64,000 nt of DNA from Bhargavaea massiliensis (GTDB taxonomy: Bacteria; Bacillota; Bacilli; Bacillales_A; Planococcaceae), in NCBI RefSeq assembly GCF_018390575.1, contig NZ_JAHBCJ010000001.1, positions 186,001-250,000 of the forward strand, given 5' to 3'. The position numbers were made by a program, and so were the translations under genes. Positions within the stretch are counted from its first letter, which is position 1; each line of letters begins with the position of its first letter. This document shows, piece after piece, positions 1 to 8,042 of this stretch. Below the pieces are notes generated by a model, which ran no database searches, had not been told where the DNA came from, and was given only the letters and a program-made list of their open reading frames with translations.

Positions 1-2
1 AG

Positions 3-300
3 CGGCCATTCACGAAGGAAGACGTGGAGCTGTTCACGAAAGTTTCGAAGGATGAAGGCAACCACCATGTCCGGCCTGACGGCGACACTGCCTACAAAAG
101 TCGGCGGCGACAATAATGTGTTAGCCCGTACGATGAACTTCGAATTCTTCCGGCCCGTATTCACCGGAGATCCGATTGTTTGTGACGTCACCATCGAACA
201 GCTGGAAAAGAAGGACAAACGGAAAACCTCGATCCACGCAACATTCCGCTGCGTCAACCAGCACGGCAAGCAGGTGCTTGGTGGAGTTTTGGTGGAGTAA
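3..300 (+). pseudogene. MaoC-like (hotdog) dehydratase, frameshifted remnant
   Basis: Frame 3 (from base 3) reads RPFTKEDVELFTKVSKDEG and then HHV, typical of the N-terminal part of a MaoC-type hydratase, but soon hits a stop near base 114. The rest of the fold continues in frame 1 from about base 67 with GLTATLPTKVGGDN, a FFRPVFTGDPI motif and the end LGGVLVE, stopping at 300. The short linker that should carry a MVHG-type active-site segment is missing where the frames change, so a small deletion plus frameshift has broken the gene. The 5' end lies outside the window. Family recognition is from conserved motifs; loss of function is inferred. Confidence 0.6.
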
Positions 301-345
301 TTTTGACGGGAAAATTAAATTAATTTGAACCTGCAATAATAAGGT

Positions 346-374
346 GACTCCGGAAATGCACCGGAGTCTTTTTT
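346..374 (+). terminator. Rho-independent terminator after the MaoC remnant
   Basis: GACTCCGG (346-353) pairs perfectly with CCGGAGTC (361-368) across a 7-nt loop and is followed by six T. It sits 46 bases after the stop codon at 300. Confidence 0.85.
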
Positions 375-485
375 GATGGCAATCAATCCCCTATAACACA
401 TGCGATCATTTTCCAGAACTTTACTTGTGCAGTTATCAATCCATTTTGGACACCCTATTCCCAACGGAAGGAAAGGAGTCTAGAT

Positions 486-1124
486 ATGGGTAAAAAGAAA
501 GGTAAAAGAAAAAGACAAAGCCCGAATACTTTTACATTCAATATACCTCCCGGATACCTATTTGCAGTTTTTTTACCTGTTCTTGCAATAGAGTTAATCA
601 GCGTGTTCTCAACACTCATAATCGAAACTCTTCTGTTTTTATTGGTGATTTCGATGGTATGGGGCATCTTTAGGGTTATGCCGCTCTTTAGATTTGAGAA
701 GAGAATCAGGATCGGTCATGGCTCCCTTGAGGATATTGATCAGATGACAGGAATAGAATTTGAAGTCTTCCTCTCGGAACTTTACCAAACTTTAGGGTAT
801 AGGGTTGAAATGACTCCTCATACGGATTTTGGGATCGACTTGATTGTCGCAAAAGACGGGATTAGAACAGGAATCCAAGCAAAGTGTTATGGAGAGGGGC
901 GAACTGTGGGTGTTGCAGCAGTAAATGAAGTTTGTGGGGGGGCAGGCCATTGGAAGGTTCAAAAGAAAGTGGTCCTCACAAATCGCTTTTTCACTAAGAA
1001 AGCAAAGATCTCTGCGCGCTCCAATCGCGTTAAACTGATTGACCGTAATGACTTACAGGAGATGATCGATGACTACAACAAAATGGTGAACTCAAAGGAA
1101 TATATCCCTCCTCCTTCAGCCTAG
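486..1124 (+). CDS. Membrane-anchored Mrr-type restriction endonuclease domain protein
   Basis: 212 aa. A Lys/Arg-rich N-terminus is followed by two hydrophobic segments (about residues 20-38 and 43-61), then a PD-(D/E)xK nuclease domain of the Mrr_cat type: GIEFEVFLSELYQTLGY, the catalytic Asp in FGIDLIV and the Q-x-K pair in IQAKCYG. The start is ATG 486 with AAAGGAG 8-9 bases upstream. Mrr-like enzymes cut modified or foreign DNA; small two-TM versions are widespread in Bacillota but their role is poorly defined. The gene is A+T-richer than the phn or pts genes, consistent with acquired DNA. No methylase or partner lies next to it. The domain call is firm; the biological target is unknown. 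Confidence 0.8.
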   Translation: MGKKKGKRKRQSPNTFTFNIPPGYLFAVFLPVLAIELISVFSTLIIETLLFLLVISMVWGIFRVMPLFRFEKRIRIGHGSLEDIDQMTGIEFEVFLSELYQTLGYRVEMTPHTDFGIDLIVAKDGIRTGIQAKCYGEGRTVGVAAVNEVCGGAGHWKVQKKVVLTNRFFTKKAKISARSNRVKLIDRNDLQEMIDDYNKMVNSKEYIPPPSA

Positions 1125-1188
1125 GTTGCGTGAGCGCCAGTGTTTACATTGAAGAATGAAAGCACACCACCGGCGCAGTCCCAACACG

Positions 1189-1222
1189 AAAAAACGCCTG
1201 TCCACTCGGGACGGGCGTTTTC
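1189..1222. terminator. Bidirectional terminator between convergent genes
   Basis: ACGCCTGTCC (1194-1203) pairs with GGACGGGCGT (1209-1218, one T-G wobble), loop ACTCG, with AAAAAA on the left and TTTT on the right. It therefore works for the Mrr-like gene (+) and the YugN-like gene (-). Confidence 0.85.
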
Positions 1223-1226
1223 GTAT

Positions 1227-1661
1227 TCAGCTTGTTTTCAGCAATCCCTGCGAATGCATGCAGTCCATGAGATCTTCGACAGCCATTTCTCCCGCATGAA
1301 TCCACCTGTTTTTATCCGTGATGTTCCCGTCTTTGTCCACGGGACTCTGGAACTGGCTAAAACCAGTTGCATCCATCAGGGAACTTCCGTCATGTTCCAG
1401 TCCGAGATGCACCACATGCTTGATCACGTATGGCGTGCCGAATCGGATGGTGGCAAACGGGTGGTCCAGCTGGCCGTCCACGACGACGAAGGGAAGCCGG
1501 ACATAGATGGTTTCGCCGCCTTCCTGGCAAAGGATATGGTCAAAGCAGCCGTGGTCATAGTCCCAGTTTCCGCCCATATGATAACCAAGGTCCCGAATGC
1601 AGTCGCTCACAATTCCGTAAGATGCCTCTCGCCCTTCAAGTTGTGTCTGAAGCTTCAGCAT
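1227..1661 (-). CDS. YugN-like family protein (first of two)
   Basis: 144 aa from ATG 1661, which has GGAGGAG 5 bases upstream; the frame is open to 1718 but that extension lacks an RBS. It matches the second YugN-like protein of this window (35791-36225) throughout: both begin MLKL-T-L-G, carry GNW-YD, GGETIY-R-PF or GEETIYLRIPF, KHV..-GL-H-G and FQSP. YugN is a small cytoplasmic protein of unknown function conserved in Bacillales. It follows the VWA gene in the same direction with a 78-bp gap. The family call is good; no activity can be assigned. Confidence 0.75.
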   Translation of the reverse strand: MLKLQTQLEGREASYGIVSDCIRDLGYHMGGNWDYDHGCFDHILCQEGGETIYVRLPFVVVDGQLDHPFATIRFGTPYVIKHVVHLGLEHDGSSLMDATGFSQFQSPVDKDGNITDKNRWIHAGEMAVEDLMDCMHSQGLLKTS

Positions 1662-1739
1662 GCTGTCTCCTCCTCTGTGTTGTTCCTTTTCAGCATTTAC
1701 AAAAGGAGGGGACGGCATACCTGAGCAGACTCGTTCAGC

Positions 1740-3146
1740 TTATACTTCAAAGGCAGTAAAGCTGCCTTCTTCGTTGAAATCACTGACTTGTACCATCCTG
1801 TCGGTGAACCTTTCGACTGATTCCGGCTCCGTGCCGATCAGCAGGGACAGCACCTGAAAGGCCTTCTCGCGTTTTAATTGGTTGAACCGCTCCAGAAATT
1901 CATCCGTGACTTCATCTTCACCGTCCGTGACAAACACGAGGTCCGCCTCTTTAAATCGGCTTTCGCCGATCGCCTGCAGGGCTTCTTCAAGGGCGAGTTC
2001 GAACTTTGTCCCGCCTCCGAGAAAGGCCTCGGCAAGCCTGACGATTTGGGACGCTCCGATGTCGCCCTTGCTGAATTCAAATTGCCTGACTTGCGATGAA
2101 AATAATATCAGGCATAAGTCCCGCTTCTGTCTTTTCGCGATAGACATCAGTGCAAGGACGAACCCCTTTGACTGGGTGTCCAGTTCCCTCATGCTGTCCG
2201 ACTGGTCCAGGCAAATGACGATTGGGCCCTTATTGAGATGTTCGGGGCCTTTGAGTTCAAATTGCATCGTCTGCCTTTCCGAGAATCGCCTGAGAAAATC
2301 CATTTTGGTCAGCGGATGTGTATACAGGCTGAGCTCGACCGGCAGCAGGTTCTCGACGTCAATTCCCGTCGTAACGCCCTGCCTGGCCACCGACTCGGTC
2401 TTTTTCGCCTTTTGCTTTTTCCGCGCCGCCTGCTTGAACCGTCCCGCCCAGTCCGCAATCTCCTTCAGCCTGCGGTCGGTTGAGATTTTCTCCGCCAGGT
2501 AGATCTTGTCGCGGAGCGGGACTTTTCTCAGTTCCGCATCGCCGCTTCCCGCGCGGCTCCCGCCGAGGAGTGACTTCAGCCATTCTCCGGCCTGCTGGGC
2601 TTCGTCCCGCGCCTGGTCCATTGATTGCCGGAAGCTTTCAAGATTGAATTCGATCGTCTGCTTGAGCTTCTCATTGAATTCTTCCAGGCTTTCCGTTAGG
2701 GCTTCCGGATCTGGCTTGTCTTGCTGCCGGTTGTACTGTTCCCGGACATTCCGGAGCTGATTCCGCAGGCCCCGGTCTTTTTCGGTCTGCCGGACGAGCC
2801 ATTGGTGGGTTTTCTCGCCGGTTTTCACCGTGCTGATTGCAGAGGCCCAATCATTTAACCGGGTGAAGTGGCGGAACGATTCAAAGGACGGATCCGCCAT
2901 GATCGCCTGCATGATCTGTTTGTTGGCCTCAAGTGATCCGGTCACTTCCTCTTCCGTGAGTGCCGGCTTCATCTTGTACAGGGAAGCCCAAATGTCTCCG
3001 AGCAGCGGTTCGAAAGTCGGCATGACCGCTTCTTCCCTGAGTTCTTGGAGTCCCTTCGACATCTCCATGATTTCCTTGAACCGCCGCTTGTCGAAGGCGT
3101 CTGTGTTCAGGACAGAGCTATTTTCTTCAAGGTCCAGCTTACTCAT
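1740..3146 (-). CDS. VWA-domain protein (ViaA-like partner of MoxR ATPase)
   Basis: 468 aa. The N-terminal 270 residues are charged and helical; the C-terminal 200 form a von Willebrand A domain with a complete MIDAS: DQSDS (D-x-S-x-S), a Thr in GGGTKFE and the Asp in VTDGEDE. The ATG at 3146 has GAGG at usable spacing; an upstream GTG at 3161 overlaps the ATPase stop (GTGA) but has no RBS, so it is less likely. Translational coupling with the upstream MoxR gene is evident. In E. coli the RavA-ViaA pair acts as an AAA+ chaperone with its VWA adaptor at the membrane; the same kind of pairing is inferred here, the substrate is not known. Confidence 0.85.
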   Translation of the reverse strand: MSKLDLEENSSVLNTDAFDKRRFKEIMEMSKGLQELREEAVMPTFEPLLGDIWASLYKMKPALTEEEVTGSLEANKQIMQAIMADPSFESFRHFTRLNDWASAISTVKTGEKTHQWLVRQTEKDRGLRNQLRNVREQYNRQQDKPDPEALTESLEEFNEKLKQTIEFNLESFRQSMDQARDEAQQAGEWLKSLLGGSRAGSGDAELRKVPLRDKIYLAEKISTDRRLKEIADWAGRFKQAARKKQKAKKTESVARQGVTTGIDVENLLPVELSLYTHPLTKMDFLRRFSERQTMQFELKGPEHLNKGPIVICLDQSDSMRELDTQSKGFVLALMSIAKRQKRDLCLILFSSQVRQFEFSKGDIGASQIVRLAEAFLGGGTKFELALEEALQAIGESRFKEADLVFVTDGEDEVTDEFLERFNQLKREKAFQVLSLLIGTEPESVERFTDRMVQVSDFNEEGSFTAFEV

Positions 3147-3157
3147 CCGGCATCGCC

Positions 3158-4315
3158 TCACATTCTGTAGTAGATTCCGGACGTATCCTGGCCATTGTCG
3201 CCTTCATACATCGAGTTCACGGCGAGCTCCTGCTGCATCGATTTCACTTTAAGGAGGACTGTATTGATTTCCTCATTTCGGCCTTGATGGCGTGCCTTCA
3301 ATCCTTCCAGGTCCGTCTCCAGCTTTTTCAGCTTCTGGGAGGCTTCCATTCCATACTCCGCTGATGGGTCCTTCCTGACTCGTCCAAAGATGTCCTTGGC
3401 CTCATTTTTCATCGCATCAAGCGTTTTGATCAGGGCATCCTGCGCATGTCTGCGCACGATGACGCAGACGGCTTCTTTCTGATCAGTCGTCTCCCAAAGG
3501 GAATGTTCGAGGAGGATCAGGTCTTCCGGCAATACGGTCTGGCGCTTGTTGATCAGCGCCCTCGCCTGAAGTAGGGACAGCGACTGCTTGAAGCGGCGGT
3601 CGGACGGGCGGATCCCTTCATCCCGCAGCTCGTTCCGGATTTTCAGCAGCGCCGTATAGACGTCGTCCTGAATGGCTACCTGATCTGTCATGTGCTGAAG
3701 GTCGATCAGTTCCTCCAGTGTCATCGTCGGCATCTGCTGATGTTGCCCCGAGTCCTTCATCATCGCAATGAAATTCGCCTCATCGGCGATATAATCCACT
3801 TCAAATCGGAGGAGGAAACGGTCGAACAAGGCTTCAAGCCCCTCCCCGTCCTCCGGAAATTCGTTGGACGCCCCGATCACCGACATGAGCGGCACCTGAA
3901 CCGGAGCGCCGTCATTGTAAAAGACCCGCTCGTTCAGCAGGGTCAGCAGGCTGTTCAGGATCGCACTGTTCGCTTTGAAAATCTCATCCAGAAACGCCAC
4001 ATGCGCCTCCGGCATCTTATTTTTTGTATTCCGCTTGTAGACGCCCTGCTCCAGGTCCTTCAGCGACAACGGACCGAACAGCTCCTCCGGCGTACTGAAC
4101 CTCGTCAGCAACCACTGGAAGTACTTCGTGCCCCGGATCATCTTGGAAAGTTCCATGACCAGCGCGGATTTCGCCGTACCGGCAGGACCGATCATGAGGA
4201 TATGCTGCCGCGCCAGCGCCGCGACAAGGATCGCCTCGATCTCCGCTTCGCGCTCCTGGAACCTCGCATTCAACTCATCTTTGATTTCATCTATTTTTGT
4301 AAGATTATTCTCCAT
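3158..4315 (-). CDS. MoxR/RavA-type AAA+ ATPase
   Basis: 385 aa. Walker A GPAGTAKS (about residues 44-51), Walker B VAFLDEIF followed by sensor-1 GASNEF, and an arginine-finger region near FDRFLLRFEVD. The C-terminal 90 residues are coiled and rich in K/E. ATG 4315 has AGGAG 10 bases upstream. It overlaps or abuts the VWA gene, the standard MoxR-VWA arrangement. MoxR ATPases act as chaperones that remodel protein complexes or help insert metal cofactors; here nothing in the neighbourhood names the client. The family is certain and the function is open. Confidence 0.88.
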   Translation of the reverse strand: MENNLTKIDEIKDELNARFQEREAEIEAILVAALARQHILMIGPAGTAKSALVMELSKMIRGTKYFQWLLTRFSTPEELFGPLSLKDLEQGVYKRNTKNKMPEAHVAFLDEIFKANSAILNSLLTLLNERVFYNDGAPVQVPLMSVIGASNEFPEDGEGLEALFDRFLLRFEVDYIADEANFIAMMKDSGQHQQMPTMTLEELIDLQHMTDQVAIQDDVYTALLKIRNELRDEGIRPSDRRFKQSLSLLQARALINKRQTVLPEDLILLEHSLWETTDQKEAVCVIVRRHAQDALIKTLDAMKNEAKDIFGRVRKDPSAEYGMEASQKLKKLETDLEGLKARHQGRNEEINTVLLKVKSMQQELAVNSMYEGDNGQDTSGIYYRM

Positions 4316-4460
4316 CTCATCACTGCTCCTGTCTCATGCTGTCTGTATGAAATAAGCGTTTCCACCTTTCTCATTCCCTAATCTGGAAAGCGGTAAGCGC
4401 CGGCTTTGAGAGCATTACGCATTATAGACAGCAGGTTGAAGATCAACTAAAATTAACCAT

Positions 4461-4619
4461 ATGACACCAAAAACTTTTGCTTTCTTATCCATCCTGCTTT
4501 GCATGATTGTATTGATTCTACGCCCCGCACCCAACGACAACAAAAAAATAACCAGAGCGATTGTTATCGGTTTGGGGATTAGCCTGGTGACCATCTTGCT
4601 TGTCGTGAATTTGCTGTAG
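4461..4619 (+). CDS. Small two-TM membrane protein
   Basis: 52 aa beginning MTPKTFAFLSILL and ending TILLVVNLL. Two hydrophobic segments (about 5-21 and 33-51) are separated by a short polar loop with PAPNDNKK. The start has no clear ribosome binding site, which keeps confidence moderate. The amino-acid pattern (positive loop, two clean TM helices, stop right after the second) is more protein-like than chance. It precedes another membrane-anchored gene in the same direction with a 31-bp gap. No function can be assigned. Confidence 0.5.
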   Translation: MTPKTFAFLSILLCMIVLILRPAPNDNKKITRAIVIGLGISLVTILLVVNLL

Positions 4620-4650
4620 AGATGATGTGAAATAAGAGGGGGAATCATGC

Positions 4651-5052
4651 GTGGAGAATTCCGGGGCGAAGACACTGAAGACATGGCTAAAAAGTTGGCT
4701 GCTATTCTTGGTCCTGGTTTTTTTGATTCTAGGAGCGCCAACCTATTACGAGACTTTCCATACGCCTAAAAATTCGCTGGAACTCTACCAAGCCATCGCA
4801 TTTGCAGACGATTTCGAAGAGGCAACAAAATTAATGCTAGAGGGATACGAAGGGAATTTCCGAGAAGAAGACTTTGCGTTTATTTCGAACTTGGATCAAT
4901 CCCCAAAATCGATAGGGCAATTTTCTCTTTTTGAATATGACGAAAAAACTTTTGTGATCATGACTACCCCTGGTACAAATAAGCTAGAAGTTCTTGCGGT
5001 AGATGAATTGCCAAAAGACGTAAGGGACTACTTTCTTCAATTAGGGCAGTGA
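4651..5052 (+). CDS. Hypothetical membrane-anchored protein
   Basis: 133 aa from a GTG at 4651 with GAGGGGG 8 bases upstream. One N-terminal TM helix (WLLFLVLVFLILGAP, about residues 16-30) is followed by an acidic extracytoplasmic domain of about 100 residues with FEEATKLMLEGYEGNF. This N-in, C-out layout suggests a cell-surface or stress-related protein. No family is recognised. It is probably co-transcribed with the small protein just upstream. Confidence 0.65.
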   Translation: MENSGAKTLKTWLKSWLLFLVLVFLILGAPTYYETFHTPKNSLELYQAIAFADDFEEATKLMLEGYEGNFREEDFAFISNLDQSPKSIGQFSLFEYDEKTFVIMTTPGTNKLEVLAVDELPKDVRDYFLQLGQ

Positions 5053-5256
5053 TTGGTAAAATCAAGGAAGAAATTTCATTCCTCAATGGGATAAGCATTT
5101 TAGTACTTCCAACAGGCATATAGAATTTTAACTCCGTTTGAATAATCGAAAAATACTAATGGCGTGCTATCATGGATTTAATGATTGGAGTGAACACAAT
5201 TGTATAGACTACGCTATCTGGTCTTCTAAACATATTTTATATTTAGGAGGCTAATC

Positions 5257-5916
5257 ATGAAAAACGACACTTCATCAAAGATCATCCCGTTTTATGGTGG
5301 AATCAAACCTGAGCTATTTGAAATCGAAAGAAGATGCATGGACAGAAAAGGGAAAGTCATTAAGTATCTGGATGAACGGCTCCCGGATGGTTTGGTCTTA
5401 GATGTGGGAGCAGGCAACGGATTCACGGCTGAAAAGCTAATCCGTGAAGGAAGACTTGTCATCCCAATGGAACCGGACGAAAAAATGATTGATTGCAGTA
5501 AGAACCTAATCTGGTCTAATGGCGTGGCACAATCTATCCCTTTCCATACCAATACCTTTGATGCGATGTATTCGACTTGGGCATTCTTCTTTGATGGGAT
5601 TAAGGATATCGATAAAGGTATCAGTGAAGTTGAACGGGTTGTGAAAGACGGCGGCCGGATCATCATCATTGATAATTACGGGGATGATGAGTTTTGTTCA
5701 TACTCCCCGAATGACATTACCAGTTCCGTTGATCCTTGGAGTGAGCGTGGTTTCGAGTATGAAGTGATTCATACAGAATTTATTTTTGACGATGTCCAGG
5801 AAGCGAAAGAACTATTAACTTTCTATTTTGGGGAACAGGGAAAGCAAGTCAACAAAACGGTGCTTGAATACAAAGTAGTTGCTTACACTAAAGTGTTGAA
5901 CAAAACGAAGCGATAA
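5257..5916 (+). CDS. Class I SAM-dependent methyltransferase
   Basis: 219 aa. Motif I is LVLDVGAGNG (about residues 45-54), acidic motif II is IPMEPDEKM, motif IV-like FDAMYSTWAFF, and a post-motif GGRIIIIDNYGDD; this is the Methyltransf_11/UbiE-type fold. AGGAGG 6 bases before ATG 5257 fixes the start. The substrate is not readable from sequence. The gene is A+T-richer than the core genes, stands alone, and is closed by a strong terminator, so it may be a recent acquisition. Confidence 0.85.
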   Translation: MKNDTSSKIIPFYGGIKPELFEIERRCMDRKGKVIKYLDERLPDGLVLDVGAGNGFTAEKLIREGRLVIPMEPDEKMIDCSKNLIWSNGVAQSIPFHTNTFDAMYSTWAFFFDGIKDIDKGISEVERVVKDGGRIIIIDNYGDDEFCSYSPNDITSSVDPWSERGFEYEVIHTEFIFDDVQEAKELLTFYFGEQGKQVNKTVLEYKVVAYTKVLNKTKR

Positions 5917-5920
5917 GCAA

Positions 5921-5948
5921 AACGCTGCCGACTGGGCAGCGTTTTTTA
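5921..5948 (+). terminator. Terminator of the methyltransferase gene
   Basis: AACGCTGCC (5921-5929) and GGCAGCGTT (5935-5943) form a perfect 9-bp stem with loop GACTG, followed by a T run. Confidence 0.92.
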
Positions 5949-5991
5949 TCTCTATCGCTAAGCGTTTCAACGTCAGTTACCGCCCGTGAAC

Positions 5992-6017
5992 GAACCGGCG
6001 ACCTCTTCCTTTCCATG
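5992..6017 (-). repeat. Partial copy of the 3' half of tRNA-Thr
   Basis: Bases 5992-6017 match 7030-7055 in the intact tRNA-Thr gene at 25 of 26 positions (GAACCGGCGACCTCTTCCTT, one mismatch, CCATG), with a weaker match for another 15 bases on the T-arm/acceptor side. It covers the T-loop to anticodon-loop part of the tRNA. The rest of the tRNA is missing, so it is a relic or an attachment-site-like duplication. The amidase gene lies between the two copies. Confidence 0.7.
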
Positions 6018-6140
6018 TCTCTATAGGATTTACTTTTTATGCAACTTACAACTGCCTGATTATCAGAGCTTTTTTCGTCTCAATATCCAAGCAATCTTCT
6101 TTGGTACAGCTGCCAAAAAACGCCCCTTGAAAGGAGCGTC

Positions 6141-6674
6141 TCACCTAATCCCCTTCAAATTCTTGCGTGTCGGGATTTTTAAGGGATTGCTTTTTGCCAC
6201 ATAGCTAACCAAGTCATACAATTCATTTGGGGTAAGATCTATTCCTCGGAAAAAGCGATCTCTAATATCCAGGTCGTCAAGTACTCCGATCTCATCGAGT
6301 ACTAAAAAAACAAGTTCTGAGCAGATCATGTGCTTGGGATTATTCAGTCTGTTGTGACCTTTGACTCTAAATACCTTCCTGATCATATACCACAGCAATT
6401 GCACGTAGTCATATCTCTTGCCGATGTGACCCATAGCTGATTTGTATACCGATGATCTCTGTTCCCATGTTAGACCTAAATCGATCACTTCAATGATGTT
6501 GTATTTATCTACCTGAAATCTCCTTAGGGCGACCCTTGTATTGTAATCTGCTTCAATAACCATGTCGTGTGACGCTACTACTGCGCAATGACTAAACTTG
6601 CCTTTATCAAAATAATGAATGATTTGAGAGATGATCCCCTTGCCTTGGACGAATACAACGTCTCCTCTTCTCAA
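6141..6674 (-). CDS. Permuted papain-like (YiiX/NlpC-P60-type) amidase family protein
   Basis: 177 aa from TTG 6674, which has AAGAGGTG 7 bases upstream; the frame is open to an ATG at 6797 (218 aa), but the added 41 residues are low in hydrophobic pattern and have no RBS. The order of residues is the circularly permuted one: RRGDVVFVQ, the catalytic His in KFSHCAVV, Glu/Asp in VIEADY, GKRYDY, then the Cys in MICSELV. Such enzymes hydrolyse amide or ester bonds in cell-wall, lipid or phage contexts. It lies alone between a partial and a complete tRNA-Thr, suggesting mobile or acquired DNA. Confidence 0.75.
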   Translation of the reverse strand: MRRGDVVFVQGKGIISQIIHYFDKGKFSHCAVVASHDMVIEADYNTRVALRRFQVDKYNIIEVIDLGLTWEQRSSVYKSAMGHIGKRYDYVQLLWYMIRKVFRVKGHNRLNNPKHMICSELVFLVLDEIGVLDDLDIRDRFFRGIDLTPNELYDLVSYVAKSNPLKIPTRKNLKGIR

Positions 6675-7013
6675 TACTTCACACCTCTTTGTTAAAAAGG
6701 ACGGGATTCCCCCTCCTCTTAAGGATGGGCCGTGGACAGTATTTACTGCTCTATGCTTTGTGAGGCGCAGCCAATGAGAGATACCATCGTTCTTCATCAG
6801 GTAGACAGTGTGTGAATGGCGTTCTATTTCTTATTCGAGATGAAAATTACCGCATCTGATTATCGAATTTGCTTTTCTGTTTAAAAGAACAAATCACTTT
6901 CCTTTCATAATTCGACGGTCCAAATTAAGAATCCTTTGAGGTGTCAACAAGTCATCTATTTCTCAATTAACAAAAAACGCTCAATCCCTTATGGGACAAG
7001 CGTTTTTGCGTAA
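6675..7013. other. Gene-poor gap before the tRNA genes
   Basis: Apart from the alternative N-terminal extension of the amidase (to 6797) and the terminator at 6972-7007, no supported gene is seen here. The DNA is A+T-rich. A TTGACA-like hexamer occurs on the minus strand near 6949, but a matching -10 is not clear. Confidence 0.5.
6972..7007. terminator. Terminator downstream of the tRNA pair
   Basis: AAACGCT and TCCC on the left pair with GGGA and AGCGTTT on the right, flanked by A and T runs. It ends the minus-strand tRNA-Asn/tRNA-Thr transcript six bases after tRNA-Thr. Confidence 0.85.
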
Positions 7014-7085
7014 GCTTCCAGCCGGGCTCGAACCGGCGACCTCTTCCTTACCATGGAAGCACTCTGCCTACTGAGCTATGGAAGC
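7014..7085 (-). tRNA. tRNA-Thr (GGT)
   Basis: 72 nt cloverleaf: acceptor GCTTCCA/TGGAAGC, D-stem GCTC/GAGT, anticodon stem CTTCC/GGAAG with loop ATGGTAA giving anticodon GGT, T-stem GCCGG/CCGGC. The CCA end is not encoded. It is co-transcribed with tRNA-Asn upstream. Confidence 0.97.
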
Positions 7086-7108
7086 ATATGTATTGGATAA
7101 AATAAAAA

Positions 7109-7183
7109 TGGCTCCGCAGGTAGGACTCGAACCTACGACCGATCGGTTAACAGCCGATTGCTCTACCACTGAGCTACTGCGGA
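7109..7183 (-). tRNA. tRNA-Asn (GTT)
   Basis: 75 nt including encoded GCCA end. Acceptor TCCGCAG/CTGCGGA, D-stem GCTC/GAGC, anticodon stem ATCGG/CCGAT with loop CTGTTAA (anticodon GTT), T-stem GTAGG/CCTAC. The Asn-Thr order beside pdaB matches the trnI neighbourhood known in B. subtilis. Confidence 0.97.
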
Positions 7184-7211
7184 ATATTGAAATATCGTAC
7201 CGACAGATATC

Positions 7212-7240
7212 ATTATACACAGGACTCCGGTACGTTTCAA
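7212..7240 (-). promoter_or_regulatory. Sigma-A promoter of the tRNA-Asn/tRNA-Thr unit
   Basis: On the minus strand TTGAAA, 17 bases, then perfect TATAAT, placed 29 bases before tRNA-Asn. Close to consensus, as expected for a stable-RNA gene. Confidence 0.88.
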
Positions 7241-7380
7241 CCCTATTTTATTGATTAACGGAACCTGTTTCAGTCTGTCCGGATTTCCCGGTTTCTATAC
7301 CCATTTCCATCTTGCTCATGCCCGTCCCCTGCCCTGCATAAGCTGATAAGAGCGAGTTACATGGAAAGGGGCGCCCCCGA

Positions 7381-8037
7381 TTGAAGAAGTTGCTGCTTTT
7401 TACGCTGTTTTTCCTGTTCACCGCATTTGTCCTTGTCCGGTCGTCGGGCGGCGGGACGCTCATTCCTGTTTTCAATATCACCCAGGAGCCGGATGTCATC
7501 GTGCAGGGCAGCCACGGTGCCGCGGTGACGGTCGACCTGTCGTTCGGCGATTCGGAGGTGAAGGCGTGGCTCGGGGAACTAAAGGCGCCGTATCCGCTCA
7601 TTTTTGCCGATCCGGACTGGCTGGAACGGTCTCCCGGGCTGGTCGAGCTGATGATCGAGCGGAACATCCCGGTAGCCCTCCTCGGAACCGAAGGTGAACG
7701 GTACGAAAATGAGCCGAAGCTGCTGGATGAGCAAATTGCCGTGTATGTGGAACACTTCGGACGCAAGCCGCTTTATTTCCGGACAACCGACGAGGAGTTT
7801 CCGAAAACCCTCCAAAAACAACTTTTTGAGGCCGAGGTGAATGCGCTTGGGTCAACGATGCGGTGGGACGGCGGCAAGCTGCCGAAAAAACGGGAAGGGC
7901 TGATTTTGTCCGTCCAGCATCACCAGGAAGAACGGATAGATCTGAAAAAAGTCTCCGAACTTCTGTCCGCCAATGAATTCCTGGCAATCGAAGACGTGCT
8001 GTTCGGCGTTGAGACGAAAGAAAGGAAATTCCCGTAA
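7381..8037 (+). CDS. PdaB-like polysaccharide deacetylase fold protein, probable pseudoenzyme
   Basis: 218 aa from TTG 7381 (AAAGGGG 9-10 bases upstream). Position next to kbaA and the tRNA pair is that of pdaB, needed for spore cortex integrity in B. subtilis. The fold can be followed: a signal-anchor helix (residues 1-20), VTVDLSFGD where PdaB has TFDISWGD, then LVELMIERNIPVALLG where the active family has EIGSH-x3-H, and FGRKPLYFRT where RPP is expected. The first Asp survives, but both zinc-binding His and the RPPYG arginine motif are gone, so deacetylase activity is unlikely. Assignment rests on synteny and partial motifs. Confidence 0.65.
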   Translation: MKKLLLFTLFFLFTAFVLVRSSGGGTLIPVFNITQEPDVIVQGSHGAAVTVDLSFGDSEVKAWLGELKAPYPLIFADPDWLERSPGLVELMIERNIPVALLGTEGERYENEPKLLDEQIAVYVEHFGRKPLYFRTTDEEFPKTLQKQLFEAEVNALGSTMRWDGGKLPKKREGLILSVQHHQEERIDLKKVSELLSANEFLAIEDVLFGVETKERKFP

Positions 8038-8042
8038 ACAAG

